From contig OU862934.1 of assembly GCA_917880885.1 (NCBI GenBank), positions 28,380,734 through 28,444,733 of the forward strand: 64,000 nucleotides of DNA, in the 5' to 3' direction. Shown here in pieces: positions 54,481-64,000 of the stretch; within the stretch, counting starts at the first letter, position 1; each line of letters begins with the position of its first letter. The notes under the pieces were generated by a model that saw only the letters and a list, made by a program, of their open reading frames with translations, was not told the DNA's origin and made no database searches. The translations under genes were made by a program, and so were the position numbers. The stretch comes from Limnephilus marmoratus (lineage: Eukaryota; Arthropoda; Insecta; Trichoptera; Limnephilidae).

Positions 54481-55498
54481 CCGTGGTCGTCAAACTGCGG
54501 CCCGCGGCGGATATTTGTGCAGCCCGCACAAATATCTGTCGTTTTCTTTTTAACTATATTTTTTTTCATGTAAAATTATACTATCCGTTTTTTTGTGGCT
54601 TGCACAAATATCTGCCGTTTTCTTTTTAAATATATTTTTTTCATGTACAATTAAATATATTATTCGGTTTGTTATACACGGTGTCCGGAAACTCGTAGTA
54701 CAAGCGGGAAACTGGTAAATCTACATCACATTCGGAGTTGATTTGTGATATAACTTTTTTGATTTGAGCTTTCGTTTCCAAGTAAATCGGGTCCGAAGTT
54801 GGAATTTTTTTTTTAGGGGGTTGATTTCGGCTGTGTAAAATGCATCGAAGGGTAAACCGGGCTCAAATTTTTTTTAACCCTTTAGTTGCCGAAAAAATGG
54901 AAAAATAGAAAAAAAAAATAATATTAAAATCGAAATGCTCAGATCGAAAAAAATAGGGTTTTTGGGTTATCTGCGTGATGTAGATTCACCAGTTTCCCGC
55001 TTGTACTACGAGTTTCCGGACACGTTGTATATTGTTATTGTTATATATTGCCGTTTGAGACTTTCAGGGGGAGCAGTAGTAAACCCAGAGAAAATTAGAG
55101 GGCGTAGAGATGGCACAGTGAGGGTGTAGGTGGGTAAAAAAAAAAATGGTCTAAAAAAGATTAAAAAAACACGCTTATCACGTACTAATAAAGCAAAATG
55201 AACTTTAATATTGGTTAATTTTTTTATTGCATGTATTTTAATCAAAATTCACATATTTCGATAGTACGGGGAAGTGGACGAAAATTGAACTGAAAGGTTC
55301 CATTACAGATACACACACAATTCGTTTTTTAATATAATATTATAATTTTACGTGTATTAAATACAAAATAATTGCTTTTTTAACTTGCTAAACAAAAAAG
55401 TACAACACACCCCCCCTCCCCCGATGCGATTTGCGGCCCGCGGTGATACCTCACATTGTCCTATGTGGCCCTTGACCAGAAAAGTGTGACGACCGCTG
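54481..55498. mobile_element. hAT MITE (1018 bp) with 8-bp duplication
   Basis: The ends CCGTGGTCGTCAAACTGCGG and, from the right, CAGCGGTCGTCACACTTTTC are inverted, and GCGGCCCGCGG recurs inside the other end. AGATAGAG flanks both sides (54473-54480, 55499-55506). It is non-coding and contains a second MITE. Confidence 0.9.
54678..55024. mobile_element. GGTGTCCGG MITE inside the hAT MITE
   Basis: The arm CACGGTGTCCGGAAACTCGT, AGTACAAGCGGGAAACTGGT is mirrored at 54973-55024 (ACCAGTTTCCCGCTTGTACT, ACGAGTTTCCGGACACGTTG). TA borders both ends. One arm of the same family is at 6611. Confidence 0.88.
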
Positions 55499-55695
55499 AG
55501 ATAGAGGGTACACTTTTACATACAACAGCATACTCTACTCAAATTTCAACTTTTCAGAGATGTCTGACTAATCAACTGGATGATCGATATGCTTTACGAC
55601 TGCCAGTTTAATTCAGGTCTTAAAGGGTTAAACCACACTAAGCAGTTGGTATGATTTTTGAAATGTGAGCAGTCGAATCCCAAAACAAACGCCTA

Positions 55696-55785
55696 GAAAA
55701 TACGCGGCCACACGTTGTTGTGGCTAACGAAACACAACGCCATCTACTGGATGGTTACCCAACCTGGATAACTAAGTGTCGATAA
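55696..55785. mobile_element. RTE-type retroposon fragment
   Basis: CGGCCACACGTTGTTGTGGC, TAACGAAACACAACGCCATC and TACTGGATGGTTACCCAACC match the fragment at 51838. Confidence 0.6.
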
Positions 55786-55979
55786 ATTAAGAGGGTATTA
55801 CCAGAGAAAACCAGAAATATGTCATTTTTAAGTAAGAAATAAGTCATTCATTACGTATTGACTCTTTTCCACAAAAAATTATTAAGCTGGGTACAGATTG
55901 CTGTAACGTAACATGCAATGTAACATGAAAGGAACATTTCATAAGTGTGGACGCAGCGCGCGCACGAAACGAGCATGTA

Positions 55980-56560
55980 CCTACTCGCATCTGTTTAGCC
56001 AAATAGTAAAAACTGTTTTAGAAAGGTTACAAAATAAGCTTTCGAATTATTATATTATAAATAAATATTAATATTTATAAATATTTAAATTTAGAATGCA
56101 AACATTAAAAAAATGTGAAAATGACTCACGTGATGTTTTTATGTGAAAACGGTACTAAAATCACAGATTATGTAAACAACAATACTTATTCTATTGTATA
56201 TATGTGTAATAAACACTTTTGTCACCTCACTTTTTTATCATTTCATTTAAAAATAATTAATAAAAATTAACAACGTCGGGCGCCCGTAGGAAATTTTGCG
56301 GGATAAATTATGTGTCAGACTGCGCGTCTGACAGAATGTTCTTTTCATGTATTTCTATGGACAACTTGAATAGAGGCAGCGTGATTCACTATCGACATTT
56401 CACTTTTTATTTTACGGATGTAACTAAAACAATAACGGAGTTATAACGGTTTCTATGGAGACACACGCGCTGACGTGTAAACACGCTTATTGTACTTGAC
56501 TGCTGTCGTATTTTTAACGCATATATCTGCTTACGTTGCGGAGGGGTTAAGAAAAAAAAA
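55980..56560. other. ena intron DNA with diverged MITE C traces
   Basis: AACTGTTTTAGAAAGGTTAC, GAAAAAAATGTGAAAATGAC-like pieces and TTTGTCACCTCACTTTTTTA resemble family C. The ends are not recognisable. Confidence 0.4.
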
Positions 56561-56623
56561 ATATTAAAAACAAAAAAGGTTAAATAAAAATTATGGAATT
56601 GTAAAGTTACAGCAGGTAGGATG

Positions 56624-56944
56624 TTATAGCAGGTATGTATTTGTGTCATTTGTAGTTATCCAAGTCTTTATTAATTTTTTGTATATGCTGTAAGAGGATA
56701 TGTTTTTAGATTTAATTTCTATAGTCTGATACAGTGCATTATAAATTTTTGGTGCAATGAAAAAAGCATGTCTCTGCGCAAGCCTAGTTTTGCATAGGGA
56801 AGCCTTAAATGCATTATTTAGTCTACTGCTGGAGCGATTTTCGTTTTTTGCAAAATATGCATTTAGTGAAAATATATATTTCAGACATTGCATACAGTAG
56901 ATTTTTCTTATATCTAAGAGTTCAGCTTCTTGGAATAATTGCAA
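56624..56944 (-). pseudogene. LINE ORF2 C-terminal fragment
   Basis: The - strand frame reads AELLDIRKIYCMQCLKYIFS, a spacer, RLAQRHAFFIAPKIYNALYQ, then SSYSIYKKLIKTWI. ELLxIxKIY...LKYI and PKIYNxLP..I...S...FKKxLKxWL are typical of the tail of jockey/CR1-type LINE ORF2. It has no start of its own and lies 40 bp 3' of the ena exon at 56985. Confidence 0.7.
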
Positions 56945-56984
56945 GGAGGGGTAGGTAACATATATAAAGATATAATGAAATTAC

Positions 56985-57038
56985 CTGTAAGGTGAGTGGG
57001 GGCGCAGCAGGGGGGGTGGGTGGGGGTGGTACTGGCCC
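56985..57038 (-). CDS. ena: Enabled exon: proline-rich microexon (54 bp)
   Basis: The acceptor GTTTATTGTAG and donor TTACAG|GTAATT bound 54 bp in phase 0. It encodes GPVPPPPTPPAAPPLTLQ. The length is a multiple of three, so it could be skipped without a frameshift. It adds another profilin/SH3 ligand. Confidence 0.88.
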
Positions 57039-57126
57039 CTACAATAAACAAATAACATTAGCATAATGAAAAATTTAAATAAATTTTTAAATTTCATAAA
57101 TTTTGTTTCGGTAAACAAAAAAAAAT

Positions 57127-57573
57127 TATGTACGGAAATTTCCTAACAAAGCACCACTTCGAATTTTGAATCGAATGTTTTGTGGATTAATTTTGAACTA
57201 TTGTATATTTTATTGACCGAAACACATTCCTAGAAAAATAAACTATCTACCAAAACAACATTACTTGCGTTAATTACACAAATTGATAGGTTTTACCATG
57301 TTTTCGTCAAGTAACACGCATCGACAGAAAGAATCGCGGCAAATTTGACATTTTGATGCCACAGATAAAATCGTTTAAAAATATTCTGGGGTTGCCAGGT
57401 AAATGAAATTTTCGCCTACAAAATGGCTAAGTGTTGGCGCAAGGGATTCTGACCTTGTCTGTCATACAAATTCTGTACATAGAAGGGTCAAAATCGCAGA
57501 TAAACATTATTTTTTTCGAAATATTTTTTCCGCGCATGCGAAACAAACCGCGCGTCTCCGGCAAATAAGAGGT
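57127..57573 (+). mobile_element. TTAA MITE family A, copy 5, left end lost
   Basis: GGAAATTTCCTAACAAAGCA, ACATTACTTGCGTTAATTAC and CGTCTCCGGCAAATAAGAGG match the family. The right TTAA has mutated to TTTA. Confidence 0.82.
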
Positions 57574-57577
57574 TTAT

Positions 57578-57692
57578 TCGCCAGAGACGCGCGCCAGCCT
57601 TCCCATCTCTCGTAAACATACTTCCCAAGTACACAAACTGATCCACCTGCTCCAAGTATTCATCATTCACTGATATTTCACATCTATTCATA
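57578..57692 (-). pseudogene. LINE RT fragment (LEQVDQFVYLG motif)
   Basis: The - strand frame reads NRCEISVNDEYLEQVDQFVY and LGSMFTRDGKAGARL. LEQVDxFVYLGSxxxxDGxxxxEI is a conserved segment downstream of the RT palm in arthropod LINEs. The same motif occurs on the + strand at 59460. Confidence 0.82.
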
Positions 57693-57806
57693 ATTAGGTA
57701 AATATCCAAATTTTTATATCCAGCAAGAAAAAATGCAGAAAAAAATATTGCCATACTAATATTGATGGATTTTAAAGAAAAAAATTTTGACTTCATTTGT
57801 ACTCAC

Positions 57807-57882
57807 CGAATTGTGAAGGTTTTGGTGGGGAGGGACTGGGGGAGGCGCGGGGGGTAACGACATGGCAGCCGACATTGGAGCA
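57807..57882 (-). CDS. ena: Enabled exon: proline-rich (76 bp)
   Basis: The acceptor TATGTTTCAG and a strong donor TTCG|GTGAGT bound 76 bp, phase 2 in and phase 0 out. It encodes (S)APMSAAMSLPPAPPPVPPHQ and NLHNS. PPAPPPVPP is an SH3/profilin-type ligand. Confidence 0.92.
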
Positions 57883-58035
57883 CTGAAACATAAACACAAA
57901 CAACTATTACAAATATGTACTTCACTTTTTCAGTGTTAGTTGAGTAAAAGTCAAGCAAAAATATCAAGCAAGTAAATTATGTAGAAAGAGGCTTATAAAA
58001 AAATCTTAGTTGGTTTTATATTTCATGTTTCCACT

Positions 58036-58278
58036 ATGTGTACGGAAAATATAACCCTAAACTTGCGTTCAAACTTAAAGCATGTATTCAAGAAATCTTC
58101 ATCAAATTTCCGTGGGAACTCAAATAAAATTAACAAAACACCTTTTGCATCCAATCCCAGGAAACACTCCCTTGCAAATAGAGTAGTGGAAGCATGGAAC
58201 AAACTTCCACAACATGTCATCAATGCTACAAACAGAAATCAATTTAAAGCTCAACGGCAGACAATTTGGGAGGCATGA
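58036..58278 (+). pseudogene. LINE ORF2 C-terminal fragment
   Basis: The frame reads LKHVFKKSSSNFRGNSNKIN, then FASNPRKHSLANRVVEAWNK and LPQHVINATNRNQFKAQ. FxxRVVxxWNxLPxxVVxAxxxxxFK is the usual end of CR1/jockey-type LINE ORF2. It is antisense to ena. Confidence 0.72.
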
Positions 58279-58529
58279 AGCAGATGGCGCTGGTGTAGTT
58301 GCTTGATATGACAGCTGTTACAATTTAAAAGATAATGTTTTAAGGATTTAAATGCATTTTTTTAAAATGGTTCGTAAATATGGTGGTTGGAGTATCAAGG
58401 AGTAATTATTAAATAATGAATTGTGAAATATAAATGTAATTGAGAAAAGGGAGGACTTGCGCTCCAATGGACAGTAGGGTGTTGTATTGGAGTAAAATAT
58501 GGTTTACAACCGGGGTCCCATCGGCGTAC

Positions 58530-58744
58530 CTGCTAGTCCTGTGGTGCGTGTGGTTGTGGGTGCCCTGCTGCAGGGGCAGGGAGTGGTTGAGACTGGGTCC
58601 GTGGGGCGGGGGCTGGGGCGGGGTCTGCACCGTCGCTATCGGCTGTTGTTGTTGTGGCTGTTGTTGCTGTTGTTGTTGCATCTGTTGTTGTTGTTGTTGT
58701 TGCTGCTGGCTGAGGGTGACGGCGGCCATCTGGCTGTGCAGGGC
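58530..58744 (-). CDS. ena: Enabled exon: poly-Gln and proline stretch
   Basis: The acceptor GCTTTCCCAG and donor TAGCAG|GTACGC bound 215 bp, phase 0 in and phase 2 out. It encodes ALHSQMAAVTLSQ, about 25 glutamines with rare Met/Pro, then PIATVQTPPQPPPHGPSLNH, SLPLQQGTHNHTHHRTSR. The Gln tract is coded mainly by mixed CAG/CAA, so it is less prone to slippage. The region is disordered and lies between EVH1 and the proline-rich core. Confidence 0.93.
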
Positions 58745-58849
58745 CTGGGAAAGCAATATTATATTACAAATTTTTTAAATTAACAACATCAGAAGAAAGA
58801 AGAGAAAACGTTAACTCGATTGAGACTTCTTCACCTCACCTTCACAAGT

Positions 58850-59006
58850 CTTCACAAGCCCCCTATAAGTCTACACCATCAACATAAATTTAAATCTCCA
58901 TGAATGTCGCCTTTTGTATGCTGATGACGCGGTGTTGATTTCTAACAGTACGGAAGTTCTACAGTCTCTCGTGTCTAGGATGGACGAAGTACATATGCAG
59001 AATAAG
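58850..59006 (+). pseudogene. LINE RT fragment, left half, with YADD box
   Basis: The frame reads INLNLHECRLLYADDAVLIS, NSTEVLQSLVSRMDEVHMQN and K. YADD is the RT catalytic motif (third Asp pair). The frame continues at 59386 after a TTAA MITE. Confidence 0.85.
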
Positions 59007-59385
59007 TTAACCTCTCATTTGCCGCTCGTGCGCCGGCGTGTCCTGATTTTGACACGCGATTTTGACCCTTATGTATAAAGAAAGTGTATGAAGAACACGG
59101 TCAGAATCGCTTGCTCTATTATCGCTCTTTACCATAGAGAAAACCGCAATTAGATTGGTGACGCCATATAATTTATATTAATGATTTACCGGAGCGCGGG
59201 AACGTGCGCAGTTCTTGCGCATGCGCGGGAAAAATTCTTTGGTCTTCAACTTTGACCTTTCTATGTACGAAATTTCTCAAGGACGCTGTCAGAATCGCCG
59301 GACATTGGGTGTCATGGCTGCCGCTTTTTGCGAACGCTAATTGGTTACAACCAACCCCATTTACTCGCGGCATTCAACGAGTTAA
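59007..59385. mobile_element. TTAA MITE, family A relative, inside LINE
   Basis: The ends are TTAACCTCTCATTTGCCG and CGGCATTCAACGAGTTAA. The interior has inverted pairs of CGCGATTTTGACCCTT/GAAGAACACGGTCAGAATCG-like blocks. Removing it with one TTAA joins QNK to LMMKVSESKVMTFEERV in frame. Confidence 0.85.
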
Positions 59386-59560
59386 TGATGAAAGTAAGTG
59401 AATCCAAAGTCATGACGTTTGAAGAGAGAGTACGAAAACAGTGTGCAATTTAGTTATGAACGATGAATACTTGGAGCAAGTGGATAAATTTGTGTATTTG
59501 GGAAGAACGTTTTCAATAGACAGAAGGCTGAGATATTGTAGGAATGGGTAATTATAGCAA
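59386..59560 (+). pseudogene. LINE RT fragment, right half
   Basis: It reads MMKVSESKVMTFEERVRKQC, AI, then a stop; after a frame slip comes MNDEYLEQVDKFVYLGRTFS and IDRRLRYCRNG. LEQVDKFVYLG matches the fragment at 57578. It continues the RT from the YADD half at 58850. Confidence 0.85.
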
Positions 59561-59699
59561 ACTCCATTAATGGAGGACTTAGTACTGTTGACGCTAATAA
59601 AACAATTGTCCAAAGAAGCTAAGCAAGACAGATAGCCTCCATTGTGGTACGCTAGCTTTGCTTCTTTGGACAACTTAGTTGGATCATGAATGAATTTAC

Positions 59700-59871
59700 C
59701 TGTTGCTGTTGCAAGGCCTGTTGTTGCAACGCCTGTTGCTGTATCTGTTGTTGCAGCGCCTGTTGTTGTATCTGTTGCTGGAGTTGTTGCTGTAATTGAT
59801 TCTGTTGCTGTTGTTGTTGTTGATTGTGGTGCTGCTGTTGGATAATTGCCGCATCTTCTCTCGTCATTGTT
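59700..59871 (-). CDS. ena: Enabled exon: (LQQQ)n glutamine-rich
   Basis: The acceptor TTTTTTCCAG and donor CAACAG|GTAAAT bound 172 bp, phase 2 in and phase 0 out. It encodes TMTREDAAIIQQQHHNQQQQ followed by repeated LQQQ and IQQQAQ-type units. The position after EVH1 matches the Gln-rich coil of Drosophila Ena and the LERER region of vertebrate Mena. Confidence 0.93.
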
Positions 59872-59875
59872 CTGG

Positions 59876-61430
59876 AAAAAAACAAATAATTTATTAAATA
59901 ATGCTTATATGGTAATTATAGAAAACTGTTCATACGAATTGAGGACCTAAGTGGATGAAGGTATTAAGTTACAAAATCAAAGTCAGGAATTATATAAGTT
60001 ATATGTTTGATTAATTGTAACATCTCACCTTCATTGTTTACAATAATTGAAATAAATTTTAAAAGAGGACTTAACTGGGTGACTTGTGGAACCCCTGAAT
60101 TTTTTTTTCTTGGCCCAGTTAATTTTAGAGGAATTACTGTACAAAACAATATAATATTGGGTTACCTTTTGAGGTGGGTTGATTTCAAGACTTTCAACAC
60201 ATTAACGTGCAACACTTTAGTTTCAGAAAAAAAATTCAGGGTTCAAGAAAAAAATACTTTGAGGTGTCGCTTTTGGTTGTGAGTTCCCTAACTGACTGAT
60301 TGAATTAATTCACTATGACAAATTTCTGAGTTTGGCCACACACTAGCTAATGGAAGTGAAGGCATTATGGTATACCATGTGGAGACCGTTGTGTCGTATA
60401 GTGGAAGATTTAAATATTTGTGATGAAAACTAACCTATCAAGAATTCACTAAATGAAAGATTGCATCACGCATTATAACATTAGAATATACAATTCCATG
60501 AAGAACTGACTACAGAATATCAATTGCTACAAATAATTGATTGTGGAAAGATAAAATCAGCATTGACACATTTTCAAAGACTGCAAAATTTTATTATACT
60601 AGTTCCAGCAAGAGTTCCAACACACGTTATTCTCTTCCTTCTCACACATCTTGTATGAAAACGAAAAAGATGTAAGATACCAGGACAGGCATGCCTGTGG
60701 CCCAATTGAAGGTATTTTACCCCAAAATGAAGTTTTCAGGTTTCTATGTTTTGGATTTCAGTATTCATACAAAAAAGAAAAAAATCGTTCCCGTAAATTT
60801 ATTACATTTATATTATATTTTGTGAAATTAAAAGTTTCTTGTTAGTAGACCTCGAACTCTCGGTAGGGTTTTTGATTTATTGCTTGAAAAGTGCCAGGAC
60901 GCACTAGGAATTTAATTTCACAATAATATCCACCATTTACCTGTATTCATGGACGGATCTAACGGTTAGTATTTCAGCAAATGCTATCGCACCCATACAT
61001 ACCAATTTCGATTATCTGTGCGTGCGTTAGTAATTCCTGCATGAAATTTTTCACATGAAATGAAAGAATTCAAATTTGTTTCCAAAATTGGAACCGATTG
61101 TGTGCTGAATAATGATTCAGACAAGCGATAAAGCGTGTACCTACTCATAATACAATATTTAAAAAAAAAGAAGAATTTAATTGGCATTTAAAAATTAGAA
61201 TAAAAATAATATCCCGTGATTTTTAATGGGTCTCCGCTAGTATTAAATAATTGATCCTCCACACGGTATAACAATGCCAGGATGCCTAGAGGTGTGTTTA
61301 GGACAGTGTGTGGAGGGGAGTTGCGTGTTTAGGACACTGGGGGGGAGGTGCGTAGAGGGAGATGTGCGGGGTATTGGCTGGTGATGGGTTGGACTCTGGG
61401 AGGGGTGGGTGGCTGATAGATATATCTCGA
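59876..61430. other. ena intron DNA, nothing recognised
   Basis: No supported gene or repeat was seen. Between 61260 and 61430 the DNA is G-rich on the + strand (GGGGGGGAGGTGCG type) just 3' of an ena exon. Confidence 0.5.
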
Positions 61431-61438
61431 ACCTGTAC

Positions 61439-61530
61439 CCCATATCCTCATCGAAGTGAACGGCGGGCGGGTGATGACCGTTGAGCGCAGGCGCTGCTAC
61501 CGGGGGGGCTCCGGTTCTGTTGGCCAGCAC
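61439..61530 (-). CDS. ena: Enabled exon: end of EVH1 and linker
   Basis: The acceptor CGTCACCAG and donor ATATGGG|GTACAG-type (GG|GTAC at 61438) bound 92 bp, phase 0 in and phase 2 out. It encodes VLANRTGAPPVAAPALNGHH and PPAVHFDEDMG. VL completes the C-terminal helix of EVH1; the rest is a disordered linker. Confidence 0.9.
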
Positions 61531-61822
61531 CTGGTGACGAGAAAAAATACATTATTATTTACTAGCTGGTGGGGGGAAATGTCACTTCCACATTCCATCA
61601 GAAATAAAACTCAGCCGATAAGACTCCTTGTCGATGACAATGCATTCTATCAACTTTTGGTGGCAATCTCTCACAAACACACAGACATATACGCATATAC
61701 AAAATAAATGTCAGTTTTAAAAATCAAAATTTAGCATGGTTGGTACGGCGCGGTTGATTCCGATCACCGGAAAGAAAGGTTCAAACTCAGTCAAACCAAT
61801 TTTCTTTTTGGTTGTAGCACTA

Positions 61823-62023
<201 letters not shown>

Positions 62024-62087
62024 TTATTAAAAAAATTATGTTAAGTGCCATTGAAGAATCACAAAAATAAAAACAAAACAAACAGCA

Positions 62088-62165
62088 AACAAATGTGCAA
62101 TTCAAATGCGGTAGAAGTGAACCCTTCAGAAAACTAAAATAGACAAGAGTAGGGAGAATACGAAG
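62088..62165. repeat. Short interspersed repeat E, copy 3
   Basis: CAAATGTGCAATTCAAATGC, GGTAGAAGTGAACCCTTCAG and AAAACTAAAATAGACAAGAG match copies at 37565 and 41310. It directly abuts the TTAA element at 62174. Confidence 0.68.
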
Positions 62166-62173
62166 CAATTTTT

Positions 62174-63540
62174 TTAACCTATCCGCGAGTGAGTTTTGGC
62201 AACAAAACTGTCCCTGAGGATCAAAAAAAACTCACTCGAGTTTTTTTTTATTTATTTTCTAAATATTTTTTTATAAATTATCTTAGATTAACTAAAAATA
62301 ATATTTTATTTTGAATTGAAACATCATCGATATCAATCCACGAAAATAAACCAACATTGAAAAAAAATATGTCCATACAAAAAGCTGCTTCCTTCCTCTG
62401 ACGAATGACGCAAAAAGATTTTTGAACTAAATCTGTGAAGTCGGTATTGTAGATATGTATTCTAAAACTTCGACAAACTACGCGCAGATGTCGATAGATG
62501 CAGCTACAGGTCAAATATTTTCATTAACCCTAGATCACAAGCCTTCGCCGAATCGACGACGCAGGATTAAAAAAACCGCGATAACTTTCGCGCGCGCGAC
62601 CGTAATTCTTTCATACTCTGGCTAATCTCAATCGGCCCGTTACTTCTGCTATTGACGGTAGTGCGGACGATGGGGGGAGTCCACGAGCGCCAATTCAGCA
62701 AACATGGCTCATCGCATCAACGAAGGTTAGTGATAACGTGACTTTTTACTTTTGCTAGATTTTCACCAAATTTGTTGGGGCCGAAGGTAGACCCCAAAAT
62801 AACTATCCTTCTTATATCTACATGAAATATATTTTTAGTATTTGAGGTATTCCTGCGCAAAGGATTAATACATAATATGCCATTTAAAAAAAAATGTGAA
62901 AAAATCGTTGATCGCAGGAAAAAATATTTTGTCAAATACATATAGGTAGGTAATATTCCTTGCAAAAACATAAATAATAATAAAAATATATATATCATAA
63001 AAAGAAAAAGTGTTTTCTTTGGTTTAAAAGTTTAGAAAAAAAAAAATGGGGTCATCAGCCGACCCCCACGGTTACGGACGTCACGTTTGGCATCTTGGCC
63101 TGTCGAGAGTTAATCAAGTCTTTAATTTTGATATTTGAAGTTTTTTTTTTTCAAAATTTAGTTATAAAACTAATTCAAATACCAACTTTAAAAATGTTAC
63201 AATTGTTGATTTTGCATGAAAACTATGGTTTAATTCTTAAGGCTGTTGATTAATAAATTAGATATTTTTGTTTTTCTAAATATGAGAAATAATACAAACA
63301 AACACTGTTCATTAATAATTAAAAAAAAATATGTACATATTTTGTTTTAATAAAACCCTTAAACCCCCTTTATTTAGTACCGTAGTCGAAACGACGAAGG
63401 TTTGTAATAAGCGTCGAAAAATAAGGTTAGTGATCTAGGGTTAAATATGATGGCGTTTGAATAATAAACGTTTCGCCCATACTCTTCTGGCATTTTCTTC
63501 GTTCGCCGAACCGTTTCGGCCATACTCGTGGAGAGGTTAA
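62174..63540. mobile_element. TTAA element B, host of another TTAA MITE
   Basis: The ends are TTAACCTATCCGCGAGTGAG and, from the right, TTAACCTCTCCACGAGTATG. The second is close to the inferred end of the autonomous piggyBac at 3449 (TTAACCTTTCCGGGAGTATG). This suggests it may be a non-autonomous relative mobilised by that transposase. A second MITE occupies 62524-63444. Confidence 0.65.
62524..63444. mobile_element. piggyBac-type MITE (TTAACCCTAGATCAC ends)
   Basis: Exact 15-bp inverted ends, TTAACCCTAGATCAC at 62524 and its complement ending at 63444, include the TTAA target. CCCTAGA at the tip equals the start of the well-known Trichoplusia piggyBac terminal repeat. It is 921 bp with no coding sequence. 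Confidence 0.9.
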
Positions 63541-63732
63541 TCAAAAACAAAACTTCACATCAAAGCTGCAATAGAAACTAGATTAGTGGATCCAGCTCAA
63601 AGGACCGACTCATAATAGAAAGAACGGTGGAGATAGTCACAATCAATCAATATGGAAGGCTATATAGATTATTTATACACGGTAACGAGGGGTATGCTGG
63701 TAGATGAGATCAAAGAAGAAAGGTATTATTAC

Positions 63733-63898
63733 CTCATGGTCGTGCAGCTTCCTCCCCACCACCCGGAAGGTGTTGAGCTGCGTGTGGTGATAGATGTGCA
63801 CCTTGGACAGGCCGGAGCTGCTGCCCGAGGGCACCCACTTCTTCAGCGCGTCGTCGTAGACCATCACCGAGGCCCGGGCGCTGCTTATCGACTGCTCG
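63733..63898 (-). CDS. ena: Enabled exon: EVH1 domain, N-terminal half
   Basis: The acceptor TTTCTTCCCCAG and donor CATGAG|GTAATA bound 166 bp, phase 2 in and phase 0 out. It encodes [40 protein letters not shown] and [15 protein letters not shown]. Tyr in VMVYDD and Trp in KKW are the first two residues of the FPPPP-binding aromatic triad. The only thing missing at the N-terminus is the initiator and one split codon, which must lie beyond 64000. The last bases (63991-64000) read TG|GTAAGCTG on the - strand, a possible donor right at the edge; it would make the split codon TGC. Confidence 0.97.
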
Positions 63899-64000
63899 CT
63901 GGGGAAGAAACAACAAACATCGTTAATAATGTACTTTTTAATCGGCCAAACGTTGGACTCCAAATTGGTCAAGACAAAATACTTGTCTAGCAGCTTACCA

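Larger units (their letters stand above)
53905..55590 (+). repeat. Interspersed repeat D, copy 2, split by two inserts
   Basis: Pieces at 53905-54004, 54434-54480 and 55499-55590 are collinear with 22620-22870. Removing the SINE-A and the hAT MITE restores the order. This gives a clear insertion history. Confidence 0.75.

Noticed and set aside
58440..58783. Cys- or Leu-rich + strand ORFs
   Set aside because: They are shadows of the ena poly-Gln exon on the opposite strand.

Overview
The window is AT-rich animal DNA, very probably from an insect. It has host exons with GT/AG introns, an array of TTAGG telomere-type units, and dense mariner, piggyBac, hAT, SINE and LINE debris. I cannot name the order or species with confidence. 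No bacterial or viral organisation is present.

Two host genes converge. The first runs on the + strand and enters from the left edge. Its exons at 3932-4179, 5369-5471 and 16408-16537 end in a stop codon, with AATAAA 144 bp beyond it. I do not recognise this gene. The second runs on the - strand and fills the right third, from 63898 down to 44168. It is the cytoskeletal regulator Enabled (Ena/VASP). Twelve coding exons can be read in one continuous phase: EVH1 domain (63.9-61.4 kb), poly-Gln region (59.9-58.5 kb), proline-rich profilin/SH3-binding region (57.9-52.8 kb), and EVH2 with G-actin, F-actin and tetramerisation blocks (52.9-44.2 kb). The last exon is only 29 bp. The start codon lies beyond position 64000.

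The rest is intron or intergenic DNA made of mobile elements and tandem repeats. On the left (1-3.45 kb) is a piggyBac element with a nearly intact transposase. At 3.4-16.4 kb are intronic repeats, nested TTAA-target MITEs, SINEs and a folded-back mariner. The 27.6 kb between the genes (16.5-44.2 kb) is gene-poor. It holds MITEs, a perfect 226-bp palindrome, a roughly 170-bp satellite array, a 30-bp array, an internally deleted piggyBac and a mariner cut by a tRNA-like SINE. The introns of ena hold a hAT remnant inside a TTAA MITE, an R2-like reverse-transcriptase pseudogene, several LINE fragments and two further nested insertions.

Insertion order can be read directly in many places from target-site duplications or from reading frames that resume across an insert. 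TTAA-ended (piggyBac-type) elements are the most frequent invaders, with at least four distinct terminal-repeat families. The most unusual patterns are two DNA transposons whose one end is an inverted copy of the other, the perfect snapback palindrome with a hammerhead-like core, and the depth of nesting.
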